Shown: positions 1 through 10,810 of the stretch, in pieces
How the letters are laid out: every line of letters begins with the position of its first letter
Numbering within the stretch: position 1 is the stretch's first letter
Assembly: GCA_032622095.1 (NCBI GenBank)
Contig: CP136065.1
Span: 95,181,343 to 95,245,342 of the forward strand
Reading direction: 5' to 3'
Source: Siphonodentalium dalli
Lineage: Eukaryota; Mollusca; Scaphopoda; Gadilida; Siphonodentaliidae
DNA length: 64,000 nt
Position numbers and translations under genes: made by a program
Notes under the pieces: generated by a model
Told to the model about the DNA's origin: nothing
The model's input: only the letters and a program-made list of their open reading frames with translations
The model's database searches: none

Positions 1-223
1 TAATAATATTCGCTTTTGAAATTTGAATTTTCCCTCGGTATCGAAATAGGTCGATACTTACTTGAACTACCTTTCTACGGACATTATATGTCACAGAAAG
101 ACGCATTGAAGTTATACAAACACAACTTTGAACACAGTGGTGGGTCTAAAAACAAACAGCAATCATGTGCACGGAACATGGAACAGAAAAGAGCGTTAGG
201 CTGTTAGTCTATTCCTGATATGG
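1..223. other. No gene recognised; left flank of a miniature element
   Basis: A 63-codon open frame is present but has no recognisable motif or coding character. The last seven bases before the element, GATATGG (217-223), are repeated directly after it and are read as a target-site duplication. Confidence 0.4.
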
Positions 224-785
224 CAGAGGGGGGGGGGGGGGGGGGGTCGGAAAAAAAATTCAGGCACGTATGGCATTTTTTCCCTTTCGATCATTTTTTG
301 TACCCACCCACCCACACCGCCAAACTTTTTTCCGTTTCCGGCAGTTTTTTTCCGACAATTTTTTGACACCCACCCCGTTTTAACACTAAAACAGAGATCT
401 GTGGGGGGGAATTCACTGTAAATAGCTGTATATGAATTTCTGTTCATACTATTTATCATGGACGTTAACATGGACATGTAAATAGGAATGAGTCATTTTG
501 AGGTCATTCGGCCAAAAAAACATGGCTGCCATCGGCCATCTTGGATTTCAAAATTTGCAACAAAATACAACACGATAACTGCCTGCAGTCAGTTTACCAG
601 TTAGAATTACATTATTTCTCTCATTCAAAGTGGTTTTGAAGCCCAACTCATTGCCAAAACACTAAAAAAAACAAGCAGGAATTTTTTTTTTTTAGTTGCG
701 GACAAAATTGCTTGTTGTTGGCTTTGACCACCCACCCACCCCGGCATACGTGCCGGAATTTTTATTCTCACTCCCCCCCCCCCTG
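224..785. mobile_element. hAT-like non-autonomous element, copy 1
   Basis: The 562-bp element begins CAGAGGGG and ends CCCCCCTG. Its ends are imperfect inverted repeats that include the subterminal word GGCACGTATG near both tips. It is flanked by GATATGG at 217-223 and 786-792, a 7-bp (possibly degenerate 8-bp) target duplication. A CAG-GG tip with a 7-8 bp duplication is typical of hAT elements. A copy colinear over most of its length lies at 30883-31432 with a different flanking duplication. No transposase is encoded, and the open frames crossing it are G/C-tract artefacts. Confidence 0.75.
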
Positions 786-939
786 GATATGGTAGAAAAA
801 AAGAGCGGTTGTTTCACTTCTATGCATAAATTGAAAAAAAAAATGGAAAATGACTGTGACCGTGGCAAGTATTTTTCCGAGTATATGAAGTCGGTATATC
901 CATATTTCGTGTATTTATCAACATATTTTTTTTTACCTG

Positions 940-1080
940 CTTACAAATTACGTAAAAACAAATGGAAGCTTGGGGGGGGGGGGGGGTATTTGATTCGAGT
1001 CGAGGAACCAACCCATCAAAGCTCAATTAAATTTTCAATTCAATTCAATTTATTGGTATATACTCGTCGTTTTGACATAT
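940..1080 (+). repeat. Dispersed repeat end with ATTTGATTCGAGTCGAGGAA
   Basis: The word around 988-1012 recurs inverted at about 2900-2937. It marks the edge of a dispersed repeat of unknown class. A G-run precedes it. Confidence 0.35.
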
Positions 1081-1432
1081 AGAGTGGAACATATACAGTG
1101 TTAAATTTCAAAATATTTATGAATTGTGCATGCGTGCAGTGAATAAATATACGACAATATAATATGGGATATGTGGTCAGTAATCAGTGGGTCAGTAATC
1201 AGTGGGTTTGGGTAGGTTTTAGTAGTTGTTTTGGTGTGCCTCAGGAGATCCTCGTTATTGATTGGGCTTTCTTAATAAATAGAGCAAGATTATTAAGCGT
1301 TCGTTTGTTACCGCTATTAAATAGGTCGGTTAGTTTCAATGTATTGGGTCTTTTATAGTAATATTTCTTTATATATCTTGATCTCAGCTCTTTCAAGCTC
1401 AGAGTGATCAGATATCGATTTTTGAAGTTTAT

Positions 1433-2030
1433 TATACCCCCACTTTCGAAGAAAATGGGGGGGTATACTGGATTGACTGCGTCCGTCCGTCCGTCACGCT
1501 TTCTCCCTCCGTGTGTCCGTCCGTCCGTCCGTCCGTCCGACCTCATAACTCGAACAACTATGAACCGATTACAATAATTTTTTGTATGCAATCTCCTTAG
1601 GACTGCCTGTCCGCGTGATGTTAATTGCGGTTCGGTCCGCCTTTTTTTTTAAAGTTACACCTCATTTTCGACTTATTTTGACTGAGAAAATTCTGTCCGA
1701 CTCAATAACTTTAACAAATATGAACCGATTTCAATAATTTTTGGTATACATGCTTCTCACAATACCCTCTCTACATGATGCGGCTAGGGATTGGCTCAGA
1801 CTATTTTTCGTAATATTACACTTCATTTTCGACTTATTTTGATTTAGAAAATTCTGTCCGACTTAATAACTTTAACAAATATGAACCAATTTGAATAATT
1901 TTTTCTGTACAAGCTTCTTGTGACACCATATTGATATAATTAGTCCGATTTTGTCTTTAAAGTTAAAAAAAAAATTTGTTGGGTTTACAGATAATGCGGG
2001 TTGAATTTGCCACGGTGGGGGTATGCTAGC
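1433..2030 (+). repeat. CCGTCC-rich repeat with internal ~150-bp tandem units
   Basis: The block opens with TATACCCCCACTTTC, and GGGGGTATACTGG and a CCGTCC simple run follow. It then has about three degenerate units of ~150 bp, each carrying AACAAATATGAACCGATT and TTCGACTTATTTTGA. It closes near 2025 with GTGGGGGTATGCTAG, roughly inverted relative to its start. This looks like a non-coding mobile repeat, and I could not assign it to a superfamily. Confidence 0.5.
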
Positions 2031-2430
2031 ACTCGAGTGCACACCTCTTGTTATTTCTCGAGATGTGCAATTATACGTGGCCCAGAAACACGTGGTCAAA
2101 CGGACGGTCTCGGACAACATTGCGGATGAAGATGGGTAACTCTAAAATCAAGTGGCAATACGGCCAAATTTCGTGATACTTAAGTGATAATACGGCCATA
2201 TTTTATTGAACAAACTGTTGATAAATAACAAGTTTTGGGAAATTTGATACCATAGTTGACAGTGGTTAGCATTATTTTGTTGCAATAAATCGATTCTGAA
2301 AACTAAAGCGTATTTTGAAGAAATGTTGTTGTTGTTGTTCTATCTTGATGATATGGGGACCGTCTGGTCGGATTGAGTACCTTTAACACGTTTTGATTTT
2401 TGTCAGGCTAGTAAATATTCCAATGACCAT

Positions 2431-2510
2431 CCTTGATAAAGAGCGTCCAAACTTTAGATTCCCAAAACAGCGGTATAATAAAGAACGTTCTGAGTTATGA
2501 TCTTTCATAC
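2431..2510 (+). repeat. Repeat carrying GATAAAGAGCGTCC ... TAATAAAGAACGTTCT
   Basis: Closely related stretches lie at about 10447-10530 and 15670-15745. In each, two AAAGA(G/A)CG words sit about 50 bp apart around a TTTC..CCCAAAA core. Class unknown. Confidence 0.45.
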
Positions 2511-2514
2511 TAGT

Positions 2515-2680
2515 TATAACCCCACCCCCGCAACGAAGTTGTGGGGGTATACTGGAATCAGCTCGGGAGAGCTTTCCGATGAATGGCAACAAGCCATATT
2601 TCCGACTAAATCCTGAAAAGTTACCCATAATTCTGCTGTGGTTATGGAGTCGATTATTTAGGGCATTACTGTACGTTATA
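2515..2680 (+). repeat. Dispersed repeat (GAGAGCTTTCCGATGAATGG family)
   Basis: A C-rich/G-rich stem (about 2520-2557) precedes a segment containing ATGAATGGCAACAAGCC and CTGAAAAGTTACCCATAATT. The same segment recurs at 3788-3898, and inverted at 3712-3783 and about 9866-9960. Confidence 0.55.
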
Positions 2681-3067
2681 CAAAGAGTTGTAGTTCTTTT
2701 TGTTAACAATGTTAGCGGTGCATGTCAATTTCGTATCCTGCTCGAGACGTGTACACCAAAACACTTTTCAAACAGACAAGGATGGATAACTCTAAAATCA
2801 AGTGGTAATAATAACGCAATTTTGACTGTCTTCTGGGCCAGAAAGTATTCCCGATAATGAAAAATAATAGATTTCTAAAATCGATATCTAACAAATCTGA
2901 GCTTTGGTGGGTGACTTCCTCGACTCGAATCAAATATTTTTGACCCCCGAAGCCATTGAAATAGTAATTGAGAGGAGTTTTATCGGATTGAGTACCTTTA
3001 ACCTTTTTTTTTTAGCAGATTTCCGTGGTGTATAACATTTTGTTAACAATGTTAGCGGTACCAGCAG

Positions 3068-3646
3068 CAGGGTCCGCGCTGGACCGAAATTTACTTTTGC
3101 CAAATAATTTGCCAAATGAAATTATTTTTTGCCAAATTATTTTAGCAATTGCCAATTGCTATCCCTGATAGTATCATTTTCTGCAACCTTAAGTCTTATG
3201 TTTCGACACTCGCGGTTTGAACGACTTTTGATATCTATAGAAAAGCAGTTAGTTAATAATTAATTATACTCGCATCTATATTGTGGTTTATCATACAACA
3301 ATAAGCCAATCACCGAACAATACAATGGTAGAAAGGTTTCTCCATCAGAAGGGCACATCACAGGAGGATCAGTAATCCCTCCAACTATCAGAACTAATGC
3401 TATATGATTAACTGACCTTAATAGAGGTGTTAACTTTCCCTAAACCTTATCAAACACCACTAATATAATTATGTTGTAAGAGTTTCCTGAAATTAATAGT
3501 ATATATTGATTGACCAATATTTTTTTCAAATTGCTTGAGGAATTAAAAATTGACTTGCCAAAACTTTTGACAAATGAAAATATTATTTGCCAAATGTGAA
3601 TTATTTTTGCCATTGGCAAATTTGGCAAGTGGCGACGCGAACCCTG
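3068..3646. mobile_element. hAT-like non-autonomous element (CAGGGTCCGCGC family)
   Basis: The 579-bp element starts CAGGGTCCGCGC and ends GCGACGCGAACCCTG, so the tips are imperfect inverted repeats. It is flanked by ACCAGCAG (3060-3067) and CCCAGCAG (3647-3654), an 8-bp duplication with one mismatch. Internal TTTTGCCAAAT words are frequent. Truncated relatives occur at about 13800-14222 (3' part) and 33750-34050 (5' part). No transposase is present. Confidence 0.75.
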
Positions 3647-3711
3647 CCCAGCAGACAGACGGGGAGAGCGGATCTCAAGCTATAATGATCAGTTTTTGTT
3701 AGCGCTGCCAG

Positions 3712-3900
3712 GGCCTACAGTAATGCCCTAATTGATCGACTCCTTAACCACAGCAGAATTATGGGTAACTTTTCAGGATTTAGTCGGACCCCGAGAGCTT
3801 TCCGATGAATGGCAACAAGCCATATTTCCGACTAAATCCTGAAAAGTTACCCATAATTCTGCTGTGGTTAATGAGTCGATTAATTGGGGCATTACTGTAA
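3712..3900. repeat. Head-to-head inverted repeat, arms about 70 bp
   Basis: The left arm (about 3712-3783) reads ACAGTAATGCCCTAATTGA through CAGGATTTAGTCGG. The right arm (about 3828-3898) is its near-exact reverse complement. The arms are two opposed copies of the dispersed repeat seen at 2565-2680, and could form a long cruciform or hairpin. Confidence 0.7.
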
Positions 3901-4103
3901 CTGTTTTTTAACAGATTTCCGTGGTAGCGTATAACATCGTAAGAATCGGGAGATATTTCTTGTTGTAATCGAATATCTCGTTTTGAACTATTCTGAACGC
4001 ATATTGATTTCTTCACATCCTTTGAATTTCCAGCTGCGAAGAACTGATATCGTCCGAAGGTAGAAATATAGGTCACCTCAGTGCGACTTTAAAACTCGCC
4101 AAA

Positions 4104-4778
4104 ATGAAGAAACGGACCAATCAGCCAACCGTACGCCTTGCAGTAATGGGCGATTATTGCGTCGGAAAAACCAGTATCGTGTCCAGATTTATGTGCGGAA
4201 AAATGAATTCTGATCGGAAACATTCCGTCGATGAACTTCACGTAAACAAAAAATATGGGAGTAAAGGCGAAGAATTTTCTCTGGAAGTTCTGGATACGGC
4301 TGCTTCTTGTGAATTCCCAGCAATGCTTCAACTCGCCATGCGAACATGTGACGCTTTCATGTTGGTGTATTCGGTCGACAGACCGGAGACCTTCGATGAG
4401 GTAAGACGGTTGAGAGAACTGATACTGGCAGAGAAGAATAGGGAAGTTCTGATTGCAATCGTTGCAAACAAAATTGATTTGGTTTCAGACATATCAACTG
4501 AGTTGTGTGCACCATCTGAAACCTCTATCATCCAGGAGTTGACGGTGTCTTTGGACTGGGGTCACACGCTTTACAAATGTTCCTGCACAACATCTTTTGA
4601 TTACATTCCCAAAATATTCGATGAACTTCTGAACAAACACAACGAACTGGTGAAAACGTTGATCACACCAGATGGACGACAACTCCGCAGTGCCTCAATA
4701 TCAGATACATTCAAAACCGCACTGAGAAGGGGCTCGCTTGCTGTTATGAAAGCTACAAGGCGAACAAGCCTTGTGTAG
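4104..4778 (+). CDS. Ras-family small GTPase, RASD1/Rhes (Dexras)-like, single exon
   Basis: A 224-residue uninterrupted reading frame starts at ATG 4104 in a favourable context (CGCCAAAATGA). Visible guanine-nucleotide motifs in order: G1 GDYCVGKTS near residue 16; a switch I-like HSVDELH near 40; G3 DTAAS near 64; the FPAM segment after G3 that marks Dexras/Rhes proteins; VYSVDRPETFDEVRRLR; and G4 NKID near 122. A weak G5 (CTTS) follows. The protein probably binds GTP and acts in signalling at a membrane, which is family inference. Oddities: the usual DTAGQ is DTAAS, so the catalytic Gln is missing; the switch I Thr is replaced by Ser; there is no C-terminal CAAX cysteine; and the end is a basic tail finishing TSLV, a class I PDZ-ligand pattern. 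The lack of introns could mean an old retrocopy or a family trait. The first codon could differ if an upstream exon exists. Confidence 0.85.
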   Translation: MKKRTNQPTVRLAVMGDYCVGKTSIVSRFMCGKMNSDRKHSVDELHVNKKYGSKGEEFSLEVLDTAASCEFPAMLQLAMRTCDAFMLVYSVDRPETFDEVRRLRELILAEKNREVLIAIVANKIDLVSDISTELCAPSETSIIQELTVSLDWGHTLYKCSCTTSFDYIPKIFDELLNKHNELVKTLITPDGRQLRSASISDTFKTALRRGSLAVMKATRRTSLV

Positions 4779-4934
4779 CCCAATACGCTTGTTGCAAATC
4801 ATGATACGCACAGGCTGATCCCTATATGTGAACGTACATGTACTAAATGTGTACTGGTATCGACATGCGCAAATCGGTATATATGTATATATTGGATTCA
4901 TTTTAATTGTATTTTCATGGGTCATGAACATCGT

Positions 4935-5245
4935 GTCGCCTTTGTATACCTTTGCAAGCAGATATAAACGGTAAGATTCTACGGGTAAAACGAAGCATGT
5001 ACGACAATATAAAATTATGTGTGAAAAACAATAATTCGCAATCAGACTTCTTTATTAGCCAGATTGGCTTATTTCAAGGTGAACCAATGTCACCACTTTT
5101 ATTTTCTTTGTTTGTGAATGATATACAAAGTTTTCTGAGCAACTGCGCAATCTCAAACTTGGACTATTTTGATGAGAAATATTTTGAACATATTGGCTGT
5201 TTTATAAATATATTGTGTTTTATATATAATGTAAATATTATATGA
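4935..5245 (+). pseudogene. Non-LTR reverse transcriptase fragment
   Basis: The translated frame from 4952 has IGLFQGEPMSPLLFSLFVND, the conserved G-x-x-Q-G-x-x-(L/M)-S-P-x-L-F block of LINE reverse transcriptases. A typical VKRSMYDNIK..V segment lies upstream. The similarity stops after about residue 68. The YxDD catalytic box and the rest of the domain are absent, so this is a dead fragment, not a gene. Confidence 0.8.
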
Positions 5246-5377
5246 GTTATACCATTTAAGAACAAATATTCTTGAATGTATTAGCATTATTTGTATTTAT
5301 TATTAATATCATATAATATGATGGACTCATTTATTGATGTACATGTATGTTATGTATTGTTTGTATATATGAATACT

Positions 5378-6240
5378 AGCAGGTGACCCGACTTCGTCCG
5401 GGCTTTGACCTTGAAATGACCATTTTGAAGGTCAAGGTCAGGTCGGGGTAACGATTTGACCCGTCCAAAACACTCCCCCGACAAAAGTATCCCTAGGTAT
5501 CAAATTTCGTCGAAATCCGTTAATTTTGTAATTTAATTTGAGTTAATTCTGCCTTTTTAATCAAGAGAAATGATGGTACCCGTCCCGTGATGGTAACCGT
5601 CCATAAAAGTGGTACGTTTGTGGGTACCCGTTTCAAGGTGAAGATCACCTCGGGCGGAAAATCTTACCCGATGAAAATCTCCCCCGTTCCTTGGAACCCC
5701 TAAGTACGAAGACAGAAATAAGAACAGCGATGCGTCGAAAACGGAAACATAAGACGATCGATGGAATCAACTAATAAGTATTGCCCCCAGTGACAAAAAT
5801 GACGATGTCGGAAATAATAGGATATCTCGAACCCGGTGGTCGTAGAATTCGACTCCACGCTTTAATTGTATTAGGCAATTATCGAAGAGACATACACGCA
5901 TTTATTAACAATTTTGCCAGCCTTGGGAAGATTCGTAGAAGCGAGTTCTATGCAATGGAAATGCATGCATATTTCCTATGTAACGGTTTAACAGTGTCTA
6001 AACGCTCTTTATCAACGACACTGCGGATACGAACGCTCTTTAACTATCACGCGATTAACCCATGAACTACCATTGCGGTGGATTGGTCTGACGTTCTCAG
6101 AAGCGGTGCGATGACATTCCATCTTGGATGTTACCATTAGATAGGAAGTTTGGGCTCAATTGTCCGACAGTTTTCCCGGCCATAGCTAACATACAAACAA
6201 CAAACAAACAGACAGAAGTCCCAAAATATATATTAGACTA
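5378..6240 (+). repeat. Dispersed repeat opening GACCCGACTTCGTCCGGGC
   Basis: The block starts with the motif named and ends in a CAAACAGACAG-type simple tail before CCAAAATATATATTAGACTAG. The neighbouring block at 6241 opens with a very similar GCCCGACGTTGTCCGGGC, and its own tail also ends in a CAGACAG run followed by CAAAATATATATGAG. The two therefore look like tandem members of one retroposon-like family. Two CGCTCTTTA words occur near 6001-6043. No coding capacity is recognised. Confidence 0.5.
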
Positions 6241-6927
6241 GCCTATGAGCCCGACGTTGTCCGGGCTATTCAAAAACCAAATTTCAAGTCGATAGCTCTA
6301 CCCGTTTCCGAGATCTGGTCCGCGCATGCGAGAAGCTGGCATCGCACGGGCTCGGCGACCCGATGAAATTCGTATCCGGGGCAAGATACATTCAAAAACC
6401 AAATTTCAAGTCGATAGCTCCACCCGTTTCCGAGATCTGGTCTGCGCATGCGCGAAGCTGGCATCGCACGGGCTCGGCGACCCGATAAAATTCGTATCCG
6501 GGGCAAGATACATTCGCATACCAGATTTCAAGTCGATAGCTCCACCCGTTTCCGAGATCTCGTCTGCGCATGCGCGAATCTGGCGTCGCACGGGCTCGGC
6601 GACCCGATAAAATTCCTATCCGGGGCAAGATACATTCACATATCAAATTTCAAGTCGATAGCTCCACCCGTTTCCGAGATCTCGTCTGCGCATGCGTGAA
6701 GCTGGCGTCGCACGGGCTCGGCGACCCGATAAAATTCGTATCCGGGGCAAGATACATTCACATAGCAAATTTCAAGTCGATAGCTCCACCCGTTTCCGAG
6801 ATCTCGTCTGCGCATGCGCGAAGCGGGCGCCACACGGGCTCGCCAATACGACAACGTCGGCCGCCTGGTCAAACTACACACACGTACCAAGTTTCGTCCC
6901 GATCGGTCGAGAATCGTAGACAGACAA

Positions 6928-6968
<41 letters not shown>

Positions 6969-6985
6969 GGTCTTCAAAATATATA
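6241..6985 (+). repeat. 122-bp tandem array (five copies) with CAGA-repeat tail
   Basis: AATTTCAAGTCGATAGCTC recurs at about 6280, 6402, 6524, 6646 and 6768, an exact spacing of 122 bp. Each unit also has CCCGTTTCCGAGATCT and GGGCTCGGCGACCCGAT. The array is followed by a (CAGA)n run at about 6916-6967. Because 122 is not a multiple of 3, the overlapping open frames here are by-products of the repeat. Confidence 0.85.
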
Positions 6986-8060
6986 TGAGATAAGTTGTAT
7001 AGCATGTTGCAACTTAAATGTTGACTTTGCTAATAAACCATCCATCCAAGTGTAACACTCCTCTTTTAGTGATCATGCTAAGTGTGCCCCCAAAAAAAAT
7101 ATTCGGGGGACTATAGAAATGAGCAATGTCCACACGTTTGCCTGTTTGTCCACTCTCCGAGTATGCACGTGTGAGGTAAACAAAAGTAGAAAATGGGAGT
7201 ACCAGTTGGACGTATCAGGAGAAGTGATGTGCACATGACAAGTGACCATGTTGACCATGTCAGTCACCCCACAATTTAAGTAAATGGAAGACAATTACTG
7301 GCGGTTATCAAATGGACGGTATCATCCAATCAAATTCATTGCATTTCCTGCACCCCATGGGTATGTTTGTAACGACACTCATTAATCAATCATTGAATGT
7401 ATACACATGTCATGTACTATAGTTGGCAACACCAGTTCAGATGTTTGTGTGACCACCGTTTTGACTTAGATGCTTATGGCCCAACATCCTTTGCTAAAAC
7501 TGATGCTTTATTTATTTATGCTTATTAGACTGATACCATGTTTCAACAAAGACATGAATATTTATTTATTTATTGACTTTCAATAACTTGCACTAAACTA
7601 AATTTGGCCTGCGCCCACTATTTCCGGGACATGGGCTCGTCAGCCCACAGGGGATTGCCAGATGTCTGCACCTGCGGGGGTATGGTCGTCCGTCCTAAAC
7701 GTTTGTTATTCGGTGATAACTTGAATATTATTTGACATAGTTTCAATCTTTTATCCGCCATTTTGCTGAATTGCTATGATGCTGATGTGGTAACAATGAT
7801 GCTGTTGTGAACATATATCGTTATACTTTTTTTAAGTTGTCGTTTTCGCGGCCGCTGGTTAATCTGAACGACCGATGAGAGCCAATTAAGTGTATAAAAC
7901 ATTTATTGTAAAATAATTTAACACTGGCCTCGTTAGTTCATGTAAACCGACCACAATCAAGATAGCTATTTCTGTCGTATAACAATTTTAGAAATTATAA
8001 CGGTACTTTTTCTTGACAACATCATTTCGCCCCACCAGAATCATAGAAATTCAGTAGGGT
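6986..8060. other. No gene recognised
   Basis: Ordinary AT-rich sequence. A short G/C-rich stretch lies near 7610-7680 and poly-A-like T/A-rich runs near 7550. No domain-bearing frame on either strand. Confidence 0.4.
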
Positions 8061-8082
8061 CCATTGATCAACATCATAGCAA

Positions 8083-8150
8083 ATCAACATCATCATCATC
8101 ATCGTCATCGTCGTCATCATCATCATTTTCTTCTTCTTCCTCATTTTCAA
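8083..8150 (+). repeat. (CAT/CGT)n microsatellite with flanking (TTC)n
   Basis: Imperfect CATCATCGTCATCGTCG run followed by TTCTTCTTCTTCC. It makes a His-rich open frame that is not credible as a protein. Confidence 0.8.
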
Positions 8151-8249
8151 CATTATCAGCAGTATTTGTTGCCCATATGCATTAATAAAGTGAATCAATA
8201 TGTTTTATTGAAAATTATCAATAAAAACTCTGCCGTGATGGAATGACTT

Positions 8250-9550
8250 TTTTTCTTCTCGAAATCTTCTTGTTAATTACTTGTAAGTCGAAGTTATACA
8301 CTAATACTTGAAGGGAAGAGAATCCACTTTGTTTGTGAAGTCGTAACAATTGCTATCCAGATGAATATGTATATGCATGTGTTTATGTATGTATTATTTA
8401 TTTCCATGTATACCCCAGCTGTTATAGTATGTATTACTCTCAAATACACAGTTTGATGAGAAATAAACATATTGAAAATTGAAATTGAATCAAATCATGA
8501 ATGTCTTTATACATTACAAAAGGTCAGAGCAATTAAAAAATATTCATGAAAGCATAGATTTTCAACTTCAACATTGCATTTGCAATTACGTTTGTTTGTT
8601 GATAAAATGTCTTTCAGTTTAAATGTTCATTGGTCCGAGCTAACTATTTTCTGGGTAGGAAACGTAAATGTGTTGCGGTGTCAAATCGAGCATGGTATCT
8701 TTAACGGTTACAAACATGTTGGACTCATTTTGGTGACATCAATCACAAGACTTCGGTGAATCGATAAGTTATGAATAAGGCATACTGCTTCTATAATACT
8801 TGAGATCGATTTATTTTCCCTCTTGCGCGCTCACTAGCGTAACTATAGTCAAAGTTTACGTCGATACTGGTTTACGTCGAAGTACTCTTCTATAGCGGAC
8901 TTTACGCCCAGATCCAGTGGCGGGATTTTTCGTAAATTTTAGTCGACTTTATCATACAAACCAATACAAATTAATGCTATATTTATCGGAAAGAGTGATA
9001 TCTTAAGGTCATAATGACGTATTATAATCCACATTAGGCACAGAATATGCCGTATAATTAGGAGTAACTACAAATTATTTACGTTTATCAGACGACGGTC
9101 ACTTCTCGGGGTCAAATGAGTTAGTATTATTTTGAAATTATGTAAACATTGTGATAAAATATATTATTCACATTAAATTACCGCTTTCAATTGACAAATT
9201 GTGTGGCGTTTAGACAAATATCATGCGCAGAAGATTTCCGAATAAATTCGTCGATATAGCGTTGAAAATACGTGTTTTGTTTCACATATTTTTCGATAAA
9301 TTTTTAGATCGTTTCGGTTTTGCCAGTTCGAATTTTATTGGCGGTCGCATTAAATTGCACATGTAGACTCGGCCATAATTACAAAATCAACATATTTTTT
9401 ATAAATCCCGATTTTAAGACAACAAAACGCTAATTTGTGAATAAAATACAAATAAAACCGAAGATGTGGTATATTATTTGGTTTATATATATCATAATTC
9501 GCGGTAAATATCTTAGATGATCTGCAGTTTTCCTTGATGGAGAGTGCTAA
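8250..9550. other. No gene recognised; possible LINE tail near 8460
   Basis: The words AATAAACATATTG and AAATTGAAATTGAAT (about 8462-8490) look like the short A-rich direct repeats at LINE 3' ends, but no coding remnant is recognised beside them. The rest has no feature I can name. Confidence 0.3.
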
Positions 9551-9559
9551 CAAGATAAA

Positions 9560-9618
9560 GTGCTGTTGCTACGCTCCGAACGTTTTCCTTGCTGTTGCTA
9601 CGCTCCGAACGTTTTCGC
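9560..9618 (+). repeat. Direct tandem duplication, ~29 bp
   Basis: TGCTGTTGCTACGCTCCGAA followed by CGTTTTC appears twice back to back. Confidence 0.8.
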
Positions 9619-9789
9619 GCGGATAGCCCCCAAAACTGTCCCACGAATATCAAAATAAATTCTAAATAAAATTTATATTATTGATAGAATCTTTTCCGGA
9701 CAGGAGTTTTTAAATAATGCCAATATGAGCTTATTTCGTGCAATCATAAAATAGGTCAGTATTGTGATTATTATCGCAAGAAGGGCTGA

Positions 9790-9965
9790 TTATTTCACAC
9801 CCTGTTATCCAGGGGGTGGTGAAAAAAAGTTCCGGACACGTAGCCGTTTTTTTTATTTTGACATACAGTAATGCTCTAATTAATCGACTTATTATTATGG
9901 GTAACTTTTCAGGATTTAGTTGGAAATATGGCTTGTTGTCATTCATCGGAAAGCTCTCCCCGACT
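9790..9965 (-). repeat. Composite of two dispersed repeats
   Basis: About 9803-9845 resembles a tip of the hAT-like element of 224-785 (CAGGGGGTGGTGAAAAAAA, then CGGACACGTA). About 9866-9960 is an inverted copy of the 2565-2680 repeat. Confidence 0.5.
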
Positions 9966-10229
9966 GATTGGAGAATCCATTCAGTAAACCAAAGGTGTAT
10001 CTACATGTATTACTAAGAATGTAATGTTTCAGGCGCAGACCGACATTCTCGTATTGGGCGATGAAGCAAGAGGGACATAATGTTGGGGGGGGGTTAAGGA
10101 GCCATGGTCCGATTTTCCCCTTCAAACTACAATTGGTGCGGTTTGTCTTTAAACCAGAAACTAATTAGATCGAGCCATTGAGCCCATTCAGATGAGATTC
10201 TGATGGTCAGATATCGACTTTCGAAAATG

Positions 10230-10425
10230 TTAACCCTTCCAAGACTGGAGCTTCCTGGAATTTCGCGAAAACCGTGTGCCAATGCGTTCTCTTATATATG
10301 AGAATCCCATAAGAAGCCTCGCATAGATAAGAGAATGCATTGCCCTAACAATAGTTACCTTGATCGTGTAAGCCAGTGCATTCTCATACACACGATATAA
10401 ACGCAGTCCCTGTCATGAAAGGGTA
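10230..10425 (+). repeat. Decayed relative of the hairpin element at 49553-49941
   Basis: TTAACCCTTCC near the left edge, GAAAGGGTAAA near the right, and an internal imperfect hairpin with GTGCCAATGCGTTCTCTTAT and AGAGAATGCATTG match the layout of the TTAA element described at 49553-49941. Confidence 0.45.
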
Positions 10426-10446
10426 AACAATTAGTTGTCAGGCCAG

Positions 10447-10530
10447 CAAAAATTCCAATGAACGTTTCTAATAAAGAGCGTCCAACTTTCGTTTCCCAAA
10501 AAGCAAATAATAAAGAGCGTTTCCAATTAT
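10447..10530 (+). repeat. Copy of the AAAGAGCGTCC repeat
   Basis: ATAAAGAGCGTCCAACTTTC and AATAAAGAGCGTTTCC match the layout at 2431-2510. Confidence 0.45.
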
Positions 10531-10810
10531 GATAAATTCATCGTTTGCACGCGTTTTCAACGCACATCCGATGAATGCTTTTGCGCTTTTTTGGAGATAC
10601 ATGTGCTATACAATTGATGCTAATCACAAGTAACTTAGTTTTGCCCTGGTAAGCCGAACATTACCTTAACAAACAGAGCAACGTTTATCTAATTAGGTGT
10701 AAAATTGTGGCTCTTGCCAATTAGGGGTGGATGTTCTTGTCCATTTTATAATGGAATAGGAAGAACACATGACAGCATATAACACATCAATATAATTTAA
10801 TCCAACAACC

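Noticed and set aside
4328-4931. Several - strand frames opposite the GTPase
   Set aside because: Shadow frames of the real gene on the other strand.
6270-7055. Overlapping long frames on both strands
   Set aside because: By-product of the 122-bp tandem array and the CAGA run.
8064-8246. His-rich 60-codon frame
   Set aside because: Translation of a CAT/CGT microsatellite.
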